Below, piece after piece: positions 39,026 to 53,990 of a stretch of 64,000 bases of DNA. The DNA comes from Hydractinia symbiolongicarpus. Lineage: Eukaryota > Cnidaria > Hydrozoa > Anthoathecata > Hydractiniidae. Location: the NCBI RefSeq assembly GCF_029227915.1, contig NC_079880.1, positions 7,628,001 to 7,692,000 of the forward strand, read 5' to 3'. The notes beneath the pieces were generated by a model. The model was given only the letters and a program-made list of their open reading frames with translations, did no database searches and had not been told where the DNA came from. The position numbers and the translations under genes are program-made. Positions within the stretch are counted from its first letter, which is position 1, and every line of letters starts with the position of its first letter.

Positions 39026-40365
39026 ACCGTTGTAACTCAAACGGATTGATACCGCTAGAAAGTCAATGAAATACACTTTTTGAAAATGTTTCTATTTCTT
39101 CAGCGCGCGCTAACGGCTAGGATTGGTCCCACAGTAAAAAATGACTAATTTATCTAATTTTTTATATGAAGCGCTACCATAGCGCCCAGTGTAATCGCTG
39201 AGTGCCAGTAATTATGTCAAATTAAGAAGAATGTTATTTGTTGGAGTGCAATTGTCTTATTTATCACATTTATAAGGTCAAAGTCTAAAATCAGTTCCAG
39301 TAAGTCCCACAATCAATCGTTTCACTGTTAAAAGCGATGCAACCTAGTAACATCAGAATAATATCGCTAAATACATGTTGGTACGAATATGTGACGCAAC
39401 CGTTGTACCTCAAGCGGACGGATACTGCTAGAAAAAATATGAAATGTAGTTTTTGAATATGTCTCTATTTCTTTAGCGCGCGCTAACGGCTAGGATTGGT
39501 CCCACAGTAAAAAATGACTAATTTATCTAAATTTTTAAATGAAGCGCTATCCCAGGACCCAGTGTAGTCGTTGAGTTCAAGCACTCATGTCAAATTAAGA
39601 AGAATGTTATTTCTTGGAGACCTATTCTCTCATTTATCACATTCATAAGTTCAAAGTCTAAAATCAGTTCAATTAAGACCCACAGTCAATCGTTTCACTG
39701 TTAAAAGCGATGCAACCTAGTAACATCGGAAAAAAATCGCCAAATACATGTTGGTACGAATATGTGACGCAACCGTTGTAACTCAAACGGATTGATACCG
39801 CTGTAAAGTCAATGAAATACACTTTTTGAAAATGTTTCCATTTCTTCAACGCGCACTAACGGCTAGGATTGGTCCCACAGTAAAAAATGACTAATTTCAC
39901 TAAATATTTAAATGAAGCGCTACCAGAGCGCCAAGTGTAATCGCTGAGTTCCAGCAATCATGTCAAATTAAGAAGAATGTTATTTCTTGGAGTCAAATTG
40001 TCTCATTTATCACATTTAAAAGGTCCAAGTCTAAAGTAAGTTCAATTAAGTCCCACAGTCAATCGTTTCTCTGTTAGAAGCTATGCAACCTAGTAATACG
40101 GGAAACAAATCTCTAAATACATGTTGGTACGAATACTTGACGCAATTGTTGTAACTCAAACGGACTGATACCGTTAGAAACTCTATAAAATATAATTTTT
40201 GAAACTGTCTCTATTTCTTTAGCGCGCGCTAACGGCTAGGATTGGTCCCACAGTAAAAATATACTTATTTATCTAAATTTTTAAATGAAGCACTACCATA
40301 GTGTAATCGCTGAGTTGAAGCAATCATGTCATATTAAGAAGAATGTTATTTCTTGGAGTCCAATT
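39026..40365. repeat. Mixed full-length monomers
   Basis: Three to four monomers related to those of the heptamer and tetramer blocks but in a different order. GCGGACGGATACTGC recurs at 39414, 1,863 bp after 37551. A short hairpin-1 variant, CACTA CCA TAGTG at 40291-40303, has lost seven bases yet still forms a stem. It recurs at 42894. Nothing else is seen. Confidence 0.75.
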
Positions 40366-43300
40366 GCTTCATTGATGACCTTTATAACGTCAAAGTCTAA
40401 AATCAGTTCAATTAAATCCCACAGTCAATCGTTTTAATGTTAAAAGCGATGCAGCCTAGTAACATCGGAAAAATATCGTTAAGTACATGTTGGTACGAAT
40501 ATGAGACGCAACTGTTGTAGCTTAAACGGATTGATACCGGTAGAACGTCAATGAAATGCACTTATTGAAAATGTCTCGATTTCTTCAGCACGAGCTAAGG
40601 GCAAGGATTGGTTCCACAGTAAGAAATGACTTCATTATCTATGTTTTTAAACTAGGCGCTACCACAGTGCCCTGTGAAATCCCAGAGTTACAGCAATCAT
40701 GTCAAATTAAGAGGAATGTTATTTCTTGGAGTTCAATTGCCTCATTTATCACAGTTATAAGGTCAAAGTCCAAAATCAGTTCAATTAAGACCCACAGTCA
40801 ATCGTCTCACTGTTAATAGCGATGCAACCTAGTTATATCTGAAACAAATCTCTAAATATATGTTGGTACGAACACTTGACGCAACCGTTGTACCTCGAAC
40901 GGACGAATACCGTTAGAGACTCAACGAAATGTAGTTTTTGAAACTGTCTCTATTTTTTCACCACGCGCTAACGGCTAGGATTTGTCCCACTGTAAAAAAA
41001 TTACTTACGTATCGAAATTGTTTTATGAAGCTCTACCATACCGCCCGGTGTAATCGCTGAGTTCAAGTAATCATGCCAAATTAAGAAGAATGTTATTTCT
41101 TGGAGTCCAATTATCTTATTTATCACATTTATAAGGTCAAAGTCTAAAATCAATTCAATTAAGTCCCACAGTCAATCGTTTTACTGTTAATAGCGATGCA
41201 ACCTTGTAATAACAGAAACATATCGTTAGATATTTGTTGGAACGAATATGTGACGCAACCGTTGTACCTCAAACGGATTGATACCGCTAGAACGTCAATG
41301 AAATGCACTTTTCGAAAATGTCTCTATTTCTTTAGCGCGCGTAAACGGCTAGGATTGGTCCCACAGTAAAAAAAGACTTATTTATCTAATTTTCAAATGA
41401 AGCGCTACCACACCGCAAAGCGTATAATCGCTGAGTTCCAGCAATCAGGTCAAATTCAGAAGAATGTTACTTCTTGGAGTCCAATTGTCTCATTGATGAC
41501 CTCTATAAGGTCAAAGTCAAAAATCAATTCAATTAAGTCCCACAGTCAATCGTTTTACTGTTAATAGCGATGCAACCTTGTAATAACAGAAACATATCGC
41601 TAAATACATGTTGGTACTAATATGTGACGCCACAGTTGTAACTCAAACGGACTGATACTGTTAGATAGTCAATATAATCTGTTTTTTTAAACTGTCTCTA
41701 TTGCTTCAGCGCGAGCTAGCGGGAAGGATTGGTCCCACAGTAAAAATTGACATATTTATCTACATGTTCAAATAAAGCGTACCATAGCGTCCAGTGTAAT
41801 CGTTGAGTTCAAGCAATCATGTCAAATTAAGAAGAATATTATTTCTTGGAGTTCGATTGTCTTATTTATCAGATTTGTAAGATTAAAGTCCAAAGCAGTT
41901 CAATTAAGTCCCACAGTCAATCGTTTCACTGTTAATAGCGATGTAACCTAGTAATATCGGAAAAATATAGCTTAATGCATGTTGGTACGAATATGTGACG
42001 CAACCGTTGTAACTCAAACGGATTGATACCGCTAGAAAGTCGATGAAATTTAGTTTTTGAAATGTCTCTATTTCTTCAGCGCGAGCCAACGGGTAGGATT
42101 GGTTCCACAGTAAAAAATGACTTCATTATCTATGTTTTTAAACCAGGCGCTACCACAGCGCCCAGTGTAATCGCTGAGTTCCAGCAATCAGGTCAAATTA
42201 AAAAAAATGTTATTTCTTGGAGTCCAATTGTCTCATTTATCACATTTACAAGGTCAAAGTCTAAAATCAATTCAATTAAGTCCCTCAGTCAATCGTTTTA
42301 CTGGTAATAGGGATGCAGCTTTGTAATAACAGAAACATATCGTTAAATACATGTTGGTACGAATATGTGACGCAATCGTTGTACCTCAAACGAACGGATA
42401 CTTCTAGAAAGACAATGAAATTTAGTTTTTGGAAATGTCTCTACTTCTTCAGCGCGAGCCAACGGCTAGGATTTGTTCCACAGTAAAAAATGACTTCATT
42501 ATCTATGTTTTTAAACCAGGCGCTACCACAGCGCCCAGTGTAATCGCTGAGTTCCAGCAATCAGGTCAAATTAAGAAGAATGTTATTTCTTGGAGTCCAA
42601 TTGTCTCATTGATGACCTTTATAACGTCAAAGTCTAAAATCAGTTCAATTAAGTCCCACAGTCAATCGTTTTACTGTTAAAAGCAATGCAGCCTAGTAAC
42701 ATCGGAAAAATATCGCTAAGTACATGTTGGTACGAATATGTGCCGCAACAGTTGTAACTCAAACGGATTGATACCGCCAGAACGTCAATGAAATGGACTT
42801 TTGGAAACTGTCTCTATTTCTTCTGCGCGCGCTAAGGGCTAGGATTGGTCCCACAGTAAAAATATACTTATTTATCTAAATTTTTAAATGAAGCACTACC
42901 ATAGTGTAATCGCTGAGTTGAAGCAATCATGTCATATTAAGAAGAATGTTATTTCTTGGAGTCCAATTGCCTCATTGATGACCTTTATAAGGTCAAAGTC
43001 TAAAATCAATTCAATTAAGTCCCACAGTCAATCGTTTTACTGTTAATAGCGATGCAACCTTGTAATAACAGAAACATATCGCTAAATACATGTTGGTACT
43101 AAAATGTGACGCAACAGTTGTAACTCAAACGGACTGATACCGTTAGATAGTCAACACAATGTAGTTTTTGAAACTGTTTCTATTTCTTCAGCGCGAGCTA
43201 AGGGCTAGGATTGGTTCCATGGTTTAAAATGACTTATTTATCTACATTTTTAAATGAAGCGCATTCACAGCGCCCAGTGTAATCGTTGAGTTCAAGCAAT

Positions 43301-46300
43301 CATGTCAAATTAAGAAGAATGTTTTTTCTTGGAGTCCAATTGTCTCATTTATCACATTTATAAGTTCAAAGTCTAAAATCAGTTCAATTAAGACCCACAG
43401 TCAATCGTTTCACTGTTGAAAGCGATGCAACCTAGTATCATCGGAAAAATATCGCTAAATACATATTGGTACGAATATGGGACGCAACCGTTGTAACTCA
43501 AAGGGACTGATACCGTTAGAAACTCAATGAAATGTAGTTTTTGAAACTGTTCCTATTTCTTCAGCCCGTGCTAACGGCTAGGATTGGTCCCACAGTAAGA
43601 AATAGCTTATTTATCTACATTATTAAATGAAGCGCTTCCACATCGTTCAGTGTAATCCCAGAGTTACAGCAATCATGTCAAATTAAGAGGAATGTTATTT
43701 CTTGGAGTCCAATTGTCTCATTTATCACATTTACAAGGTCAAAGTCTAAAATCAATTGAATTAAGTGCCACAGTCAATCGTTTTACTGTTAATAGGGATG
43801 CAACCTTGTAGTAACAGAAACATATCGTTAAATACATGTTGGCACTAATATGTGACGCAACAGTTGTAACTCAAACGGACTGATACCGTTAGATAGTCAA
43901 TATAATGCAGTTTTTGAAACTGTCTCTATTTCTTTAGCGCGAGCTAACGACAAGGATTGGTACCACGGTAAAAAAATGTCTTATTTATTAAAATTTTTGA
44001 ATGAAGCGCTTCCGCAATGCCCAGTGTAATCGTTGAGTTCCAGGAACCATGTCAAATTAAGTAGAATGTTATTTCTTGGAGTCCAATTGTCTTATTTATC
44101 ACATTTATATGGTCAAAGTCTAAAGTAAGATCAATTAAGTCCCATAATCAATCGTTTCACTGTTGAAAGCGATGCAACCTAGTTATATCAGAAAAATATC
44201 GCTAGATATTTGTTGGAACGAATATGTGACGCAACCGTTGTACCTCAAACGGATTGATACCGCTAGAACGTCAATGAAATGCACTTTTCGAAAATGTCTC
44301 TATTTCTTTAGCGCGCGTAAACGGCTAGGATTGGTCCCACAGTAAAAAAAGACTTATTTATCTAATTTTTAAATGAAGCGCTACCACACCGCAAAGCGTA
44401 TAATCGCTGAGTTCCAGCAATCAGGTCAAATTCAGAAGAATGTTACTTCTTGGAGTCCAATTGTCTCATTGATGACCTTTATAAGGTCAAAGTCAAAAAT
44501 CAATTCAATTAAGTCCCACAGTCAATCGTTTTACTGTTAATAGCGATGCAACCTTGTAATAACAGAAACATATCGCTAAATACATGTTGGTACTAATATG
44601 TGACGCCACAGTTGTAACTCAAACGGACTGATACTGTTAGATAGTCAATATAATGTAGTTTTGGAAACTTTCTCTATTTCTTCAGCGCGGGCTAACGGCT
44701 AGGATTGGTCCCAAAGTAAAAAAAGACTTATTTATCTAAATTTTTAAATGAAGCGCTACCACACCGCACAGAGTAATCGCTGAGTTCCAGCAATCAGGTC
44801 AAATTAAGAAGAATGTTATTTCTTGGAGTCCAATTGTCTCATTGATGACCTTTATAACGTCAAAGTCTAAAATCAGTTCAATTAAATCCCACAGTCAATC
44901 GTTTTAATGTTAAAAGCGATGCAGCCTAGTAACATCGGCAAAATATCGTTAAGTACATGTTGGTACGAATATGAGACGCAACTGTTGTAGCTTAAACGGA
45001 TTGATACCGGTAGAACGTCAATGAAATGCACTTATTGAAAATGTCTCGATTTCTTCAGCACGAGCTAAGGGCAAGGATTGGTTCCACAGTAAGAAATGAC
45101 TTCATTATCTATGTTTTTAAACCAGGCGTTACCACAGCGCCCTGTGAAATCCCAGAGTTACAGCAATCATGTCAACTTAAGAGGAATGTTATTTCTTGGA
45201 GTTCAATTGCCTCATTTATCACAGTTATAAGGTCAAAGTCCAAAATCAGTTCAATTAAGACCCGCAGTCAATCGTCTCACTGTTAATAGCGATGCAACCT
45301 AGTTATATCTGAAACAAATCTCTAAATATATGTTGGTACGAACACTTGACGCAACCGTTGTACCTCGAACGGACGAATACCGTTAGAGACTCAATGAAAT
45401 GTAGTTTTTGAAACTGTCTCTATTTCTTCACCACGCGCTAACGGCTAGGATTTGTCCCACTGTAAAAAAATTACTTACGTATCTAAATTGTTTTATGAAG
45501 CTCTACCATACCGCCCAGTGTAATCGCTGAGTTCAAGTAATCATGCCAAATTAAGAAGAATGTTATTTCTTGGTGTCCAATTATCTTATTTATCACATTT
45601 ATAAGGTCAAAGTCTAAAATCAATTCAATTAAGTCCCACAGTCAATCGTTTTACTGTTAATAGCGATGCAACCTTGTAATAACAGAAACATATCGTTAAA
45701 TACATGTTGGCGCTAATATGTGACGCAAACGTTGTAACTCAAACGGACTGATACTGTTAGATAGTCAATATAATGCAGTTTTTGAAACTGTCTCTATTTT
45801 TTCAGCGCGAGCTAACGACAAGGATTGGTACCACGGTAAAAAAATGACTTATTTATTAAAATTTTTGAATGAAGCGCTTCCACAGTGCCCAGTGTAATCG
45901 TTGAGTTCCTGCAACCATGTCAAATTAAGTAGAATGTTATTTCTTGGAGTCCCATTGTCTTATTTATCACATTTATATGGTCAAAGTCTAAAGTAAGATC
46001 AATTAAGTCCCATAATCAATCGTTTCACTGTTGAAAGCGATGCAACCTAGTTATATCAGAAAAATATCGCTAGATATTTGTTGGAACGAATATGTGACGC
46101 AACCGTTGTACCTCAAACGGATTGATACCGCTAGAACGTCAATGAAATGCACTTTTCGAAAATGTCTCTATTTCTTTAGCGCGCGTAAACGGCTAGGATT
46201 GGTCCCACAGTAAAAAAAGACTTATTTATCTAATTTTCAAATGAAGCGCTACCACACCGCAAAGCGTATAATCGCTGAGTTCCAGCAATCAGGTCAAATT

Positions 46301-46600
46301 CAGAAGAATATTACTTCTTGGAGTCCAATTGTCTCATTGATGACCTTTATAAGGTCAAAGTCAAAAATCAATTCAATTAAGTCCCACAGTCAATCGTTTT
46401 ACTGTTAATAGCGATGCAATCTTGTAATGACAGAAACATATCGCTAAATACATGTTGGTACTAATATGTGACGCCACAGTTGTAACTCAAACGAGCTGAT
46501 ACTGTTAGATAGTCAATATAATGTAGTTTTGGAAACTTTCTCTATTTCTTCAGCGCGGGCTAACGGCTAGGATTGGTCCCAAAGTAAAAAATGACTTATT
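40366..46600. repeat. Overlapping segmental duplications (4,470, 2,976 and 1,868 bp apart)
   Basis: About 850 bp from 40371 to about 41225 recur from 44841 to about 45695, at a 4,470-bp (12-monomer) shift. The segment with the insertion-type variant GCAAAGCGTATAATCG is found at 41415, 44391 and 46259. Its upstream marker ATATTTGTTGGAACG is present near each. The stretch from about 43900 to 44750 is repeated 1,868 bp later from about 45770. The breakpoints of these duplications differ, so the block records several superimposed exchange events rather than one regular period. Confidence 0.8.
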
Positions 46601-49600
46601 TATCTAAATTTTTAAATGAAGCGCTTCCACACCGCACAGTGTAATTGCTGAGTTCCAGCAATCAGGTCAAATTCAGAAGAATGTTTTTTCTTGGAGTCCA
46701 ATTGTCTCATTGATGACCTTTGTAAGGTCAAAGTCAAAAATCAATTCAATTAAGTCCCACAGTCAATCGTTTTACTGTTAATAGCGATGCAACCTTGTAA
46801 TAACAGAAACATATCGCTAAATACATGTTGGTACTAATATGTGACGCAACAGTTGTAACTCAAACGGACTGATACTGTTAGATAGTCAATATAATGTAGT
46901 TTTTGAAACTCTCTCTATTTCTTCAGCGCGCGCTAGCGGCTAGGATTGGTCCCAAAGTAAAAAATGACTTATTTATCTAAACTTTTAAATGAAGCGCTAC
47001 CACAGCGCCCTGTGAACTCGCTGAGTTTTAGCAATTATGTCAAGTTAAGAAAAATGTTCTTTCTTGGAGTCCAATTGTCTCATTTATCACATTCATAAGG
47101 TCAAAGTCTGAAATCAGTTCAATTAAGTCCCACAATCAATCGTTTCACTGTTAAAAGCGATGCAACCTAGTGATGTCAGAAACATATGGCTAAATGCATG
47201 TTGGTACGAATATGTCACGCAACTCTTGTAACTCAAACGGATTGATACCGCTAGAACGTCAATGAAATGCACTTTTTAAAAATGTCTCTATTTCTTCAGC
47301 GCGCGCAAACAGCTAGGATTGGTCCCACAGTAAAAAAAGGCTTATTTATCTAAATTTTTAAATGAAGGGCTACCACACCGCACAGTGTAATCGCTGAGTT
47401 CTAGCAATCAGGTCAAATTAAGAAGAATCTTATTTCTTGGAGTCCAATTGTCTCATTGATGACCTTTATAAGGTCAAAGTCTTAAATCAGTTCAATTAAG
47501 TCCCACAATCAATCGTTTCACTGTTAAAAGCGATGCAACCTAGTAATGTTAGAAACATATGGCTAAATGCATGTTGGTACGAATATGTCACGCAACTGTT
47601 CTTACTCAAACGGATTGATACCGCTAGAACGTCAATGACATGCACTTTTTAAGAATGTCTCTATTTCTTCAGCGCGCGCAAGCGGCTAGGATTGGTCCCG
47701 CAGTAAAAAAAGACTTATTTATCTAAATTTTTAAATGAAGCGCTACCATACCGCACAGTGTAATCGCTCAGTTCCAGCAATCAGGTCAAATTAAGAAGAA
47801 TGTTATTTCTTGGAGTCCAATTGTCTCATTGAAGACCTTTATAAGGTCAAAGTTTAAAATCAGTTCAATTTAGTCCCACAATCAATCGTTTCATTGTTAA
47901 AAGCGATGCAACCTAGTAATGTCAGAACATATGGTCAAATGCATGTTGGTACGAATATGTGACGGAACCGTTGTAACCCAAACGGATTGATACCGCTAGA
48001 AAGTCAATGAAATGCACTTTTTGAAAATGTTTCTATTTCTTCAGCGCGTGCTAACGGCTAGGATTGGTACCACGGAAAATAAATGACATATTTATTTAAA
48101 TATTTAAACAAAGAGCTACCACAGCGCATAGTGTAATCGCTGAGTTCCAGCAATCAAGTCACATTAAGAAGAGAGTTATTTTTTGGAGTCCAATTGTCTC
48201 ATTGATGAGCTGTATAACGTCAAAGTCTAAAATCGGTTCAATTAAGTCCCACAGTCAATCGTTTTACTGTTAAATGCTATGCAGCCTAGTGACATCGGAA
48301 AAATATCGCTAAATACATGTTGGTACGAATATGTCACGCAACTGTTCTTACTCAAACGGATTAGTACCGCTAGAACGTCAATGACATGCACTTTTTAAAA
48401 ATGTCTCTATTTCTTCAGCGCGCGCAAACGGCTAGGATTGGTCCAGCAGTAAAAAAAGACTTATTTATCTAAATTTTTAAATGAAGCGCTACCATACCGC
48501 ACAGTGTAATCGCTCAGTTCCAGCAATCAGGTCAAATTAAGAAGAATGTTATTTCTTGGAGTCCAATTGTCTCATTGAAGACCTTTATAAAGTCAAAGTC
48601 TAAAATCAGTTCAATTAAGTCCCACAATCAATCGTTTCATTGTTAAAAACGATGCAACCTAGTAATGTCAGAAACATATGGCTAAATGCATGTTGGTACG
48701 AATATGTGACGGAACCGTTGTAACCCAAACGGATTGATACCGCTAGAAAGTCAATGAATTGCAATTTTTGAGAATGTTTCTATTTCTTCAGCACGTGCTA
48801 ACGGCTAGGATTGGTACCACGGTAAAAAAATGACTTATTTATTAAAATTTTTGAATGAAGCGCTTCCAGAGTGCCCAGTGTAATCGTTGAGTTCCAGCAA
48901 TCATGTCAAATTAAGAAGAATGTTCTTTCTTGGAGACCAATTGTCTCATTTATCACATTTATAAGTTCAAAGTCTAAAATCGGTTCAATTAATACACACA
49001 GTCAATCGTTTCTCTGTTAAAGCCTATGCAACCTAGTAATAACAGAAACATATCGTTAAATACATGTTGGCACTAATATGTGACGCAACAGTTGCAACTT
49101 AAACGGACTGATACCGTTAGATAGTCAATATAATGCAGTTTTTGGAACTGTCTCTATTACTTCAGCGCGAGCTAACGACAAGGATTGGTACCACGGTAAA
49201 AAAATGACTTATTTATTAAAATTTTTGAATGAAGCGCTTCCACAGTGCCCAGTGTAATCGTTGAGTTCCAGCAACCATGTCAAACTAAGTAGAATATTAT
49301 TTCTTGGAGTCCAATTTTCTCATTTATCACATTTATATGGTCAAAGTCTAAAATAAGTTCAATTAAGTCCCATAATCAGTCGTTTCACTGTTAAAAGCGA
49401 TGCAACCTAGTTATATCAGAAAAATATCGCTAAATATATGTTGGTACGAATACGTGACGCAACCGTTGTACCTCAAACGGATTGATACCGCTAGAAAGTC
49501 AATGAAATGCACTTTTTGAAAATATCTCTATTTCTTCGGCGCGCGAAAACGGCTAGGATTGGTCCCGCAGTAAAAAAAGACTTATTTATCTAAATTTTTA

Positions 49601-50650
49601 AATGAAGCGCTACCATACCGCACAGTGTAATCGCTCAGTTCCAGCAATCAGGTCAAATTAAGAACAATGTTATTTCTTGGAGTCCAATTGTCTCATTGAT
49701 GACCTTTATAAGGTCAAAGTCTAAAATTAGTTCAATTAAGTCCCACAATCAACCGTTTCATTGTTAAAAGCGATGCAACCTAGTAATGTCAGAAACATAT
49801 GGCTAAATGCATGTTGGTACGAATATGTGACGCAACCGTTGTAACTCAAACGGATTGATACCGCTAAAAAGTCAATGAAATGCACTTTTTGAAAATGTCT
49901 CTATTTCTTCAGCGCGTGCTAACGGCTAGGATTGGTTCCACAGTTAAAAATGAGTTATTTATTTAAATATTTAAACAAAGCGCTACCACAGCGCACAGTG
50001 TAATCGCTGAGTTCCAGCAATCAGGTCAAATTAAGAAGAATGTTATTTCTAGGAGTCCAATTGTCTCATTGATGACCTGTATAACGTCAAAGTCTAAAAT
50101 CAGTTCAATTAAGTCCCACAGTCAATCGTTTTACTGTTAAAAGCGATGCAGCCTAGTGACATCGGGAAAATATCGCTAAATACATGTTGGTACGAATATG
50201 TCACGCAACTCTTGTAACTCAAACGGATTGATACCGCTAGAACGTCAATTAAATGCACTTTTTAAAAATGTCTCTATTTCTTCAGCGCGCGCAAACAGCT
50301 AGGATTACTCCCACAGTAAACAAAGACTTATTTATCTAAATTTTTAAATGAAGCGTTACCACACCGCACAGTGTAACCGCTGAGTTCCAGCAATCAGGTC
50401 AAATTAAGAAGAATGTTATTTCTTGGAGTCCAATTTTCTCATTAATGACCTTTATAAGGTCAAAGTCTAAAATCAGTTCAATTAAGTCCCACAATCAATC
50501 GTTTCACTGTTAAAAGCGATGCAACCTAGTAATGTCAGAAACATATGGCTAAATGCATGTTGGTACGAATATGTGACGCAACCGTTGTAACTCAAAGGGA
50601 TTGATACCGCTAGAAAGTCATTGAAATGCACTTTTTGAAAATGTTTCTAT
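46601..50650. repeat. Monomers of the CACCGCACAG and TTAAATATTTAAAC subfamilies
   Basis: Full-length monomers mostly alternate between a form with CACCGCACAGTG and a form with TTTAAATATTTAAACAAAG. A two-monomer repeat is visible at a 746-bp shift: TGTTCTTACTC at 47597 and 48343, and GGAACCGTTGTAACCC at about 47964 and 48711. No longer regular period was found. The sequence is satellite throughout. Confidence 0.78.
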
Positions 50651-53600
50651 TTCTTTAGCACGTGCTATTAGTTAGGTTAAATTAGGAAAAATGTTATTTA
50701 TTAGAATCCAATTGTCTCATTTATTACATTCATAAGGTCAAAGTCTAAAATCAGTTCAATTAAGTCCCACAATCAATCGTTTCACTGTTAAAAGCGATGA
50801 AACCTAGTGACATCGGAAAAATATCCCTAAATACATGTTAGTACTAATATGTGACGCAATCGTTGTAACTCAAACGGATTGATACCGCTAGAAAGTCAAT
50901 GAAATGTAGTTTTTGACAATGTCTCTATTTCTTTAGCGCCAGCTAAAGGCTAGGATTGGTCCCACAGCAAAAAATGACTTACTTATCTACATTTTAAAAT
51001 AAAGCGCTATCACAGCGCCCAGTGTAGTCGTTGAGTTCAAGGAATCATGTCAAATTAAGAAGAATGTTATTTCTTGGAGTCCAATTGTCTCATTTATCAC
51101 ATTTATAAGTTCAAAGTCTAAAATCAGTTCAATTAAGTCCCACAGTCAATCGTTTCACTGTTAAAAGCGATGCAACCTAGTAACATCGGAAAAATAACGC
51201 TAAATACACGTTGGTACAAATATATCACGCAACCGTTGTAACTCAAACAGATTGATACCGCTAGAAAGTCAATGAAATGCACTTTTTGAAAATGTCTCTA
51301 CTTCTTCAGCGTGTGCTAGCGGCTAGGATTGGTCCCACAGTAAAAAATGACTTATTGATCTAAATTTTTAAATGAAGCGCTACCACAGCGCCCAGTGTAA
51401 TCGCTAAGTTCCAGCAATCAAGTCAAATTAAGTAGAATGTTATTTCTTGGAGTCCAGTTGTCTCATTTATCATATTTATAAGGTCAAAGTCTAAAATCAG
51501 TTCAATTAAGTCCCACAATCAATCGTTTCACTGCTAAAAGCGATGCAACCTAGTAATGTCAGAAACATATTGCTAAATGTATGTTGGTACGATTATGTGA
51601 CGCAACTATTGTAACTCAAACGGATTGATACAGCTAGAAAGTCAATGAAATGCACTTTTTGAAAATGTCTCTAATTCTTCAGCGCGTGCTAACGGCTAGG
51701 ATTGGTTCCACAGTTAAAAATGAGTTATTTATTTAAATATTTAAACAAAGCGCTACCACAGCGCACAGTGTAATCGCTGAGTTCCAGCAATCAGGTCAAA
51801 TTAGGAAGAATGTTATTTCTAGGAGTCCAATTGTCTCATTGATGACCTGTATAACGTCAAAGTCTAAAATCAGTTCAATTAAGTCCCACAGTCAATCGTT
51901 TTACTGTTAAAAGCGATGCAACCTAGTGATATCGGAAAAATATCGCTAAATACATGTTGGTACGAATATGTCACGCAACTCTTGTAACTCAAACGGATTG
52001 ATACCGCTAGAGCGTCAATTAAATGCACTTTTTAAAAATGTCCCTATTTCTTCAGCGCGTGCTAACGGCTAGGATTTGTTCCACAGTTAAAAATGAATTA
52101 TTTATTTAAATATTTAAACAAAGCGCTACCACAGCGCACAGTGTAATGGCTGAGTTCCAGCAATCAGATTAAATTAAGAAGAATGTTATTTCTTGGAGTC
52201 CAGTTGTCTCATTTATTACATTTATAAGATCAAAGTCTAAAATCAGTTCAATTAAGTCCCACAATCAATCGTTTCACTGTTAAAAGCGATGAAACCTAGT
52301 GACATCGAAAAAATATCCCTAAATACATGTTAGTACTAATATGTGACGCAATCGTTGTAACTCAAACGGATTGATACCGCTAGAAAGTCAATGAAATGTA
52401 GTTTTTGACAATGTCTCTATTTCTTCAGCGCCAGCTAACGGCTAGGATTGGTCCCACAGCAAAAAATGACTTACTTATCTACATTTTAAAATAAAGCGCT
52501 ATCACAGCGCCCAGTGTAATCGCTAAGTTCCAGCAATCAAGTCAAATTAAGTAGAATGTTATTTCTTGGAGTCCAGTTGTCTCATTTATCACATTTATAA
52601 GGTCAAAGTCTAAAATCAGTTCAATTAAGTCCCACAATCAATCGTTTCACTGTTTAAAGCGATGCAACCTAGTAATGTCAGAAACATATGGCTAAATGCA
52701 TGTTGGTACGAATATGTGACGCAACCGCTGTAACTCAAACGGATTGATGCCGCTGGAAAGTCAATGAATTGCACTTTTTGAAAATGTTTCTATTTCTTTA
52801 GCACGTGCTTTTAGTTAGGTTAAGTTAAGAAGAATGTTATTTCTTCGAGGCCAATTGTCTCATTTATCACATTTATAAGTTCAAAGTCTAAAATCAGTTC
52901 AATTAAGTCCCACAGTCAATCGTTTCACTGTTAAAAGCGATGCAACCTAGTAATGTCAGAAACATATGGCTAAATGCATGTTGGTACGAATATGTGACGC
53001 AACCGTTGTAACTCAAACGGATTGATACCGCTAGAAAGTCAATGAAATGCACTTTTTGAAAATGTCTCTATTTCTTCAGCGCGTGCTAACGGCTAGGATT
53101 GGTTCCATAGTTAAAAATGAGTTATTATTTAAATATTTAAACAAAGCGCTACCACAGCGCACAGTGTAATCGCTGAGTTCCAGCAATCAGGTCAAATTAA
53201 GAAGAATGTTATTTCTTGGAGTCCAATTGTCTCATTATTGACCTGTATAACGTCAAAGTCTAAAATCAGTTCAATTAAGTCCCACAGTCAATCGGTTTAC
53301 TGTTAAAAGCGATGCAGCCTAGTGACATCGGAAAAATATGGCTAAATGCATGTTCGGTACGAATATGTGATGCAACCGTTGTACCCCAAACGGACGGATA
53401 CTGTAAAAAACTCAATGAAATGTAGTTTTTGAAACTGTCTCTATTTCTTCAGGACGCGCTAACGGCTACGATTGGTCCCACAGTTCAAAATGACTTATTT
53501 ATTTAAATTTTTAAGTAAAGCGCCACCACAGCGCCCAGTGTATCGTTGAGTTCAAGCAATCACTTCAAACTAAGAAGAATGTTAGTTCTTGGAGTCCAAT

Positions 53601-53990
53601 TGTCTCATTTATCACATTTATAAGTTCAAAGTCTAAAATCAGTTCAATTAAGTCCCACGGTCAATCGTTTCACTGTTAAAAGCGATGCAACCTAGTAATG
53701 TCAAAAACATATGGCTAAATACATGTTGGTACGAGTATGTGTCGCAATCGTTGTAACTCAAATGGATTGATACCGCTAGAAAGTCAATAAAATATAGCTT
53801 TTCACAATTTCTCTATTTCTTCAACGCGAGCTAACGGCTAGGATTGGTCCCACAGCGAAGAATGACTTACTTATCAACATTTTTAAATAAAGCGCTATCA
53901 AAGCGCCCAGTGTAATCGTTGAGTTCAAGCAATCATGTCAAATTAAGAAGAATGTTATTTCTTCGAGTCCAATTGTCTCATTTATCACAT
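50651..53990. repeat. 1,492-bp tetramer and hairpin-deleted monomers
   Basis: GATGAAACCTAGTGACATC at 50796 recurs at 52288, 1,492 bp (four monomers) later, along with the adjoining GTTAGTACTAATATG variant. Two monomer junctions, at 50661 (CGTGCTATTAGTTAGG) and 52804 (CGTGCTTTTAGTTAGG), share a deletion of about 95 bp. It removes the A/T-rich tail and all of hairpin 1. Because these two lie 2,143 bp apart, they are not in the same position of the tetramer. Confidence 0.78.

Noticed and set aside
40556-46213. Open frames of 60-86 codons at 40556, 42062, 42429, 44163, 45026 and 46031, and a minus-strand frame at 41904-42089
   Set aside because: All are shadows of the same satellite sequence, in the same monomer phase where the frame happens to stay open. 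Pairs (40556/45026 and 44163/46031) are copies of duplicated repeat segments, not a gene family.
50640-50720. Possible transposon insertion where the monomer phase breaks
   Set aside because: The phase change is an internal deletion of about 95 bp. No foreign sequence, terminal repeats or target-site duplication is present. The same check at 3877, 11241, 13355, 55542 and 61171 also found only satellite-derived sequence.
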